Assembly: GCA_027627225.1 (NCBI GenBank)
Contig: CM051033.1
Span: 54,110,410-54,174,409, forward strand
Direction of reading: 5' to 3'
Length of the DNA stretch: 64,000 nucleotides
From: Congeria kusceri
Lineage: Eukaryota; Mollusca; Bivalvia; Myida; Dreissenidae
Shown: positions 61,251 through 64,000 of the stretch, in pieces
Layout: each line of letters starts with the position of its first letter
Position numbering within the stretch: the stretch's first letter is position 1
Notes under the pieces: model-generated
Seen by the model: the letters and a program-made list of their open reading frames with translations, nothing else
Database searches by the model: none
What the model was told of the DNA's origin: nothing
Translations under genes and position numbers: made by a program

Positions 61251-63572
61251 ACAGTTTATGCGAAGAAGAGGTACGAGAGAGGCAGCCCCCTCAGTGAGTA
61301 TCCAGAAACGACGAAAGACATCGAACTATTCGACCAGCCAGCTTTTCAGACGTACTGACATGCATACCAATTGGTTTACCTTATTTTGTGTTGTTATTAG
61401 CCCATAGGAGTACCTGTCGTTGAATTTTATTGTGTAATAATGTTTGATAATAACATATTAAATTCAAAGAAAGTGACAGTGATGTTCGTACTTAGAAAAC
61501 ATACATGACCGAATCCTCCCTTATATGCATTAGCTGTCCGCCGCCCCAATGTTTAATACCGCGCGACGCGCCTGGCTTGTGTTTTATTCATCTTGTAAGG
61601 TAACGGCATTTTGCTGGATAATCATCGAGAATCAAAGGGACAATACCTTCCAATTACGAAACAAGTGTATACTATTAAAACAAATACTGATTAAAGTTTG
61701 AATTGAATGATCGCTAAATGCAGTGCTGCAAATAATGAAAAATTTGCATATGCCAGTAGCTACTCGCACTTGTGGGTCACTTTTTGGGTGAATTACATGC
61801 AGATATAAAAGTGAGTGCTACCAAATGTTATAGAAGCCATACACTGCAGTGCTTTTTCGATTTGAATATACAGAGCAATGTCGGAAGTCTCTGTCGCCAA
61901 GGAAACAAACCCATCACGTATTAACACCGTAGTGTGATTTAAAGAAATCAAATTGAAATCGATTAACAAGACATTTATTTGTGAATATTAATTGCATGTT
62001 TTGTTCAAATTATTGGGAGGGTAGTTATGGTAAAAATGGCTCACCATGTGCAATGCTTCGCCGATCTATAAGACGACGCCACAGCGCAGGACTGACGAAG
62101 GATAACATGGTAAAAATGGCTCACCATGTGCAATGCTTCGCCGATGTATTAGATGAAAAGGGTCCCAAGAATTCTTTCGAATGTTATATACCGACATATA
62201 CATAGCACTGGTTTTACGTACAATGGAAAACCCATCACACGACAGGATGTCCTAAATCATTTTTAAATTTGATGGGATTGTGACTAAGGTCAAAAGTAGG
62301 CTTAGATAGATATACAGAGGTAAATGACCATACACATTTCAAATAACGAATGGGTATGTCACGAAGCGTCTGTTTTCGGATTCAATTCTCAAGATATTAA
62401 GCAATTTGTGGAACGCGCAAAATAAAAATATGCTCGTCTTTAAAAGCTGTCAGAAAAAAACAACAACAGGATACGTACGCCTATAACTGATGTTAAAAAG
62501 GTTTTACGAATAGAAATGGGATAATCACGGTGCCCATAAGAGATATTAAACCTATTTTTAGAAGCAAATTATGTGTGCCTGATATGTATTACAAACTGAA
62601 CATACAGTACGAAAACACAATGTATGTACGAAGTAACGTTACGCAAGTTCGAAATAACGTTCCGTAGGTACGAAATAATATAACGTTTATACGCAACATT
62701 TTTGCGTTCCAACGAAAAACATGTCACGCATTGAACTTCAGCTTTACATTAGGTATATGCAGTGCTCTCGAGGTTCATCTGACCCTGTGTCGTCTAGATC
62801 TTGTTTTCCTATGATCTGTTTCAAACACTAAACCATGGTAAACAATTGTACCTGCGCAGCAGAAAGCGGTCAGTGATTTTTCAGCTCGATAATATGTGTG
62901 CAATTATGGCTCTTTGTTATTTTGCAACAAATTGTATACATACAACATTTTGTACACACAGATTTACACGAGTATGCCTGTAGGATCACATGACCTATTA
63001 ATTTATAAACTTCGCCGCCAAGAAAACCTAATTTCTACTACAATGATTAATCTCATGTCAATCATAAAACTAACTATACCGCTTCATATCGGCAAATGGG
63101 AAAAGCATAGTCTTTTTCAAATTCAATTCAAATAAGGAAGTATATTTCAAAACTATTATATAGTCTGTTTCCAAACAAAAGCAAGAAATAATGGTAGTTT
63201 TAAAACCATACAAATAAAATAACTAGTATTCACTTGCAAGAAATATCGCGGTAATTGATAACGTGAACACACATATATATACTGAATCAAAAAAGATTCG
63301 TTCTTTGTAACGGTTATGTAAGAGATGTACACACGTACATTCATGTGGTTTAATATTGGACAATTGTTCTACTTTGCAAAATCGACTAGTTAATCCCTTG
63401 ATAAACATCAGGTCAGCTAATTTGACGCAAACCTCGACTTTCACGTGCACGTGAGGGATGGAGAAATCCGATGCAATGGTGAGCATTTATCAACTCCAAA
63501 ATATGGCATTGGTGGTATACATACGGAAAAATCAAAACCGTTTCAAATTTAAGTTTTTGAGTCTGAATTTAA
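61251..63572. other. Non-coding with one short duplication
   Basis: A 42-bp segment starting 'atggtaaaaatggctcacc' at 62027 is repeated almost exactly at 62107, period 80 bp. Otherwise no repeats, RNA genes or exons recognised. Confidence 0.5.
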
Positions 63573-64000
63573 ATGCCAAGAATCCCGGAAAATTTACGAG
63601 AGCGAGCCATAGGAATGCTGGAGGCTGGGATTCCTAATGCAGAGGTTGCAGCACGAGTTGAGACATCCGTGCAGGCAGTTAGGAGCCTTCGACTGTAGGG
63701 AAATACTAGGGACTTAACACGGAGCGGCAGACCGCGCGTCACAACTCGGGCCGAAGACCGCTATATCATTAACTAGCACCTACGAAACCGCTTTCTCGCC
63801 GCAACATCCACTGCGGCCATTGCCCCCGTACCGACAACGACCGGATTTCCGCCCAGACTACGGAATCGTTTAGCCGGTACCAGTTTGCACGGACGACGTC
63901 CGTAAGTCGGATCGGTTTTGACGAGCCGTCATCGCAATAACAGACAGCAATGGGCATTGGGACACATCAATTGGAGAAGACAGCGTTGGCGGACCATTCT
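63573..64000 (+). pseudogene. Tc1-type transposase, decayed, cut by window end
   Basis: ATG at 63573 opens MPRIPENLRERAIGMLEAG, then EVAARVETSVQAVRSLRL: the first helix-turn-helix of Tc1/mariner transposases. After a TAG comes DLTRSGRPRVTTRAEDRYI (the GRPR motif between the two DNA-binding parts), then after another TAG HLRNRFLAA, and near the window edge QQWALGHINWRRQRWR, just before the first catalytic aspartate would occur. Three in-frame stops show it is inactive. It is more GC-rich than its neighbours, suggesting a fairly recent arrival. Confidence 0.85.

Overview
This is invertebrate nuclear DNA, most likely from a bivalve mollusc. It is AT-rich, its genes are split by long introns, and most of it is mobile-element debris, minisatellites and the 100-150 bp low-copy tandem repeats common in molluscs. 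A hairpin repeat ending in 'cgcacatgcattaag' occurs three times and reminds me of freshwater heterodont mussels such as Dreissena; that species guess comes from memory and is not proven here.

Region 1-10.2 kb is repeats. A LINE reverse-transcriptase reading frame (1-1267) is interrupted by a 4.1-kb element with terminal inverted repeats (1272-5405) and resumes at about 5410. The inserted element carries the decayed, multi-exon remains of a gene with the motif HADNCGGQNKN on the minus strand. SINE-like tRNA heads, a dispersed ~250-bp family in three copies and a TA-flanked MITE follow.

Region 10.2-29.1 kb holds a large minus-strand gene of the PARP12/ZC3HAV1 (ZAP) type. Nine coding exons join in phase from an ATG at 29061 to a stop at 15257: an RGG-rich disordered N-terminus, a winged-helix-like segment, five CCCH zinc fingers, two WWE segments and an ADP-ribosyltransferase domain. 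One in-frame TGA (24555-24557) between the second and third fingers would cut off everything downstream, so this allele is broken, polymorphic or mis-sequenced.

Region 29.1-42.3 kb is intergenic. It holds a hairpin-forming 48-bp minisatellite, bivalve-type tandem repeats and a decayed endonuclease/RT LINE (37.3-41.1 kb).

Region 42.3-55.7 kb is a second, diverged copy of 10.2-21.1 kb: the last four PARP exons (second WWE segment plus the transferase domain) and the same 3' flank, enlarged by about 3 kb of inserted tandem repeats. This copy has no zinc-finger exons, and a 5-bp duplication in its first exon breaks the frame. A 7-nt shift of a splice acceptor appears to repair a 2-nt deletion in another exon.

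Region 55.7-64 kb contains a small four-exon minus-strand gene (57722-58954, 115 aa, unrecognised), sparse repeats, a SINE-like element and a decayed Tc1-type transposase cut by the window end. The main theme is birth and decay of an immune-type PARP gene inside repeat-rich DNA.
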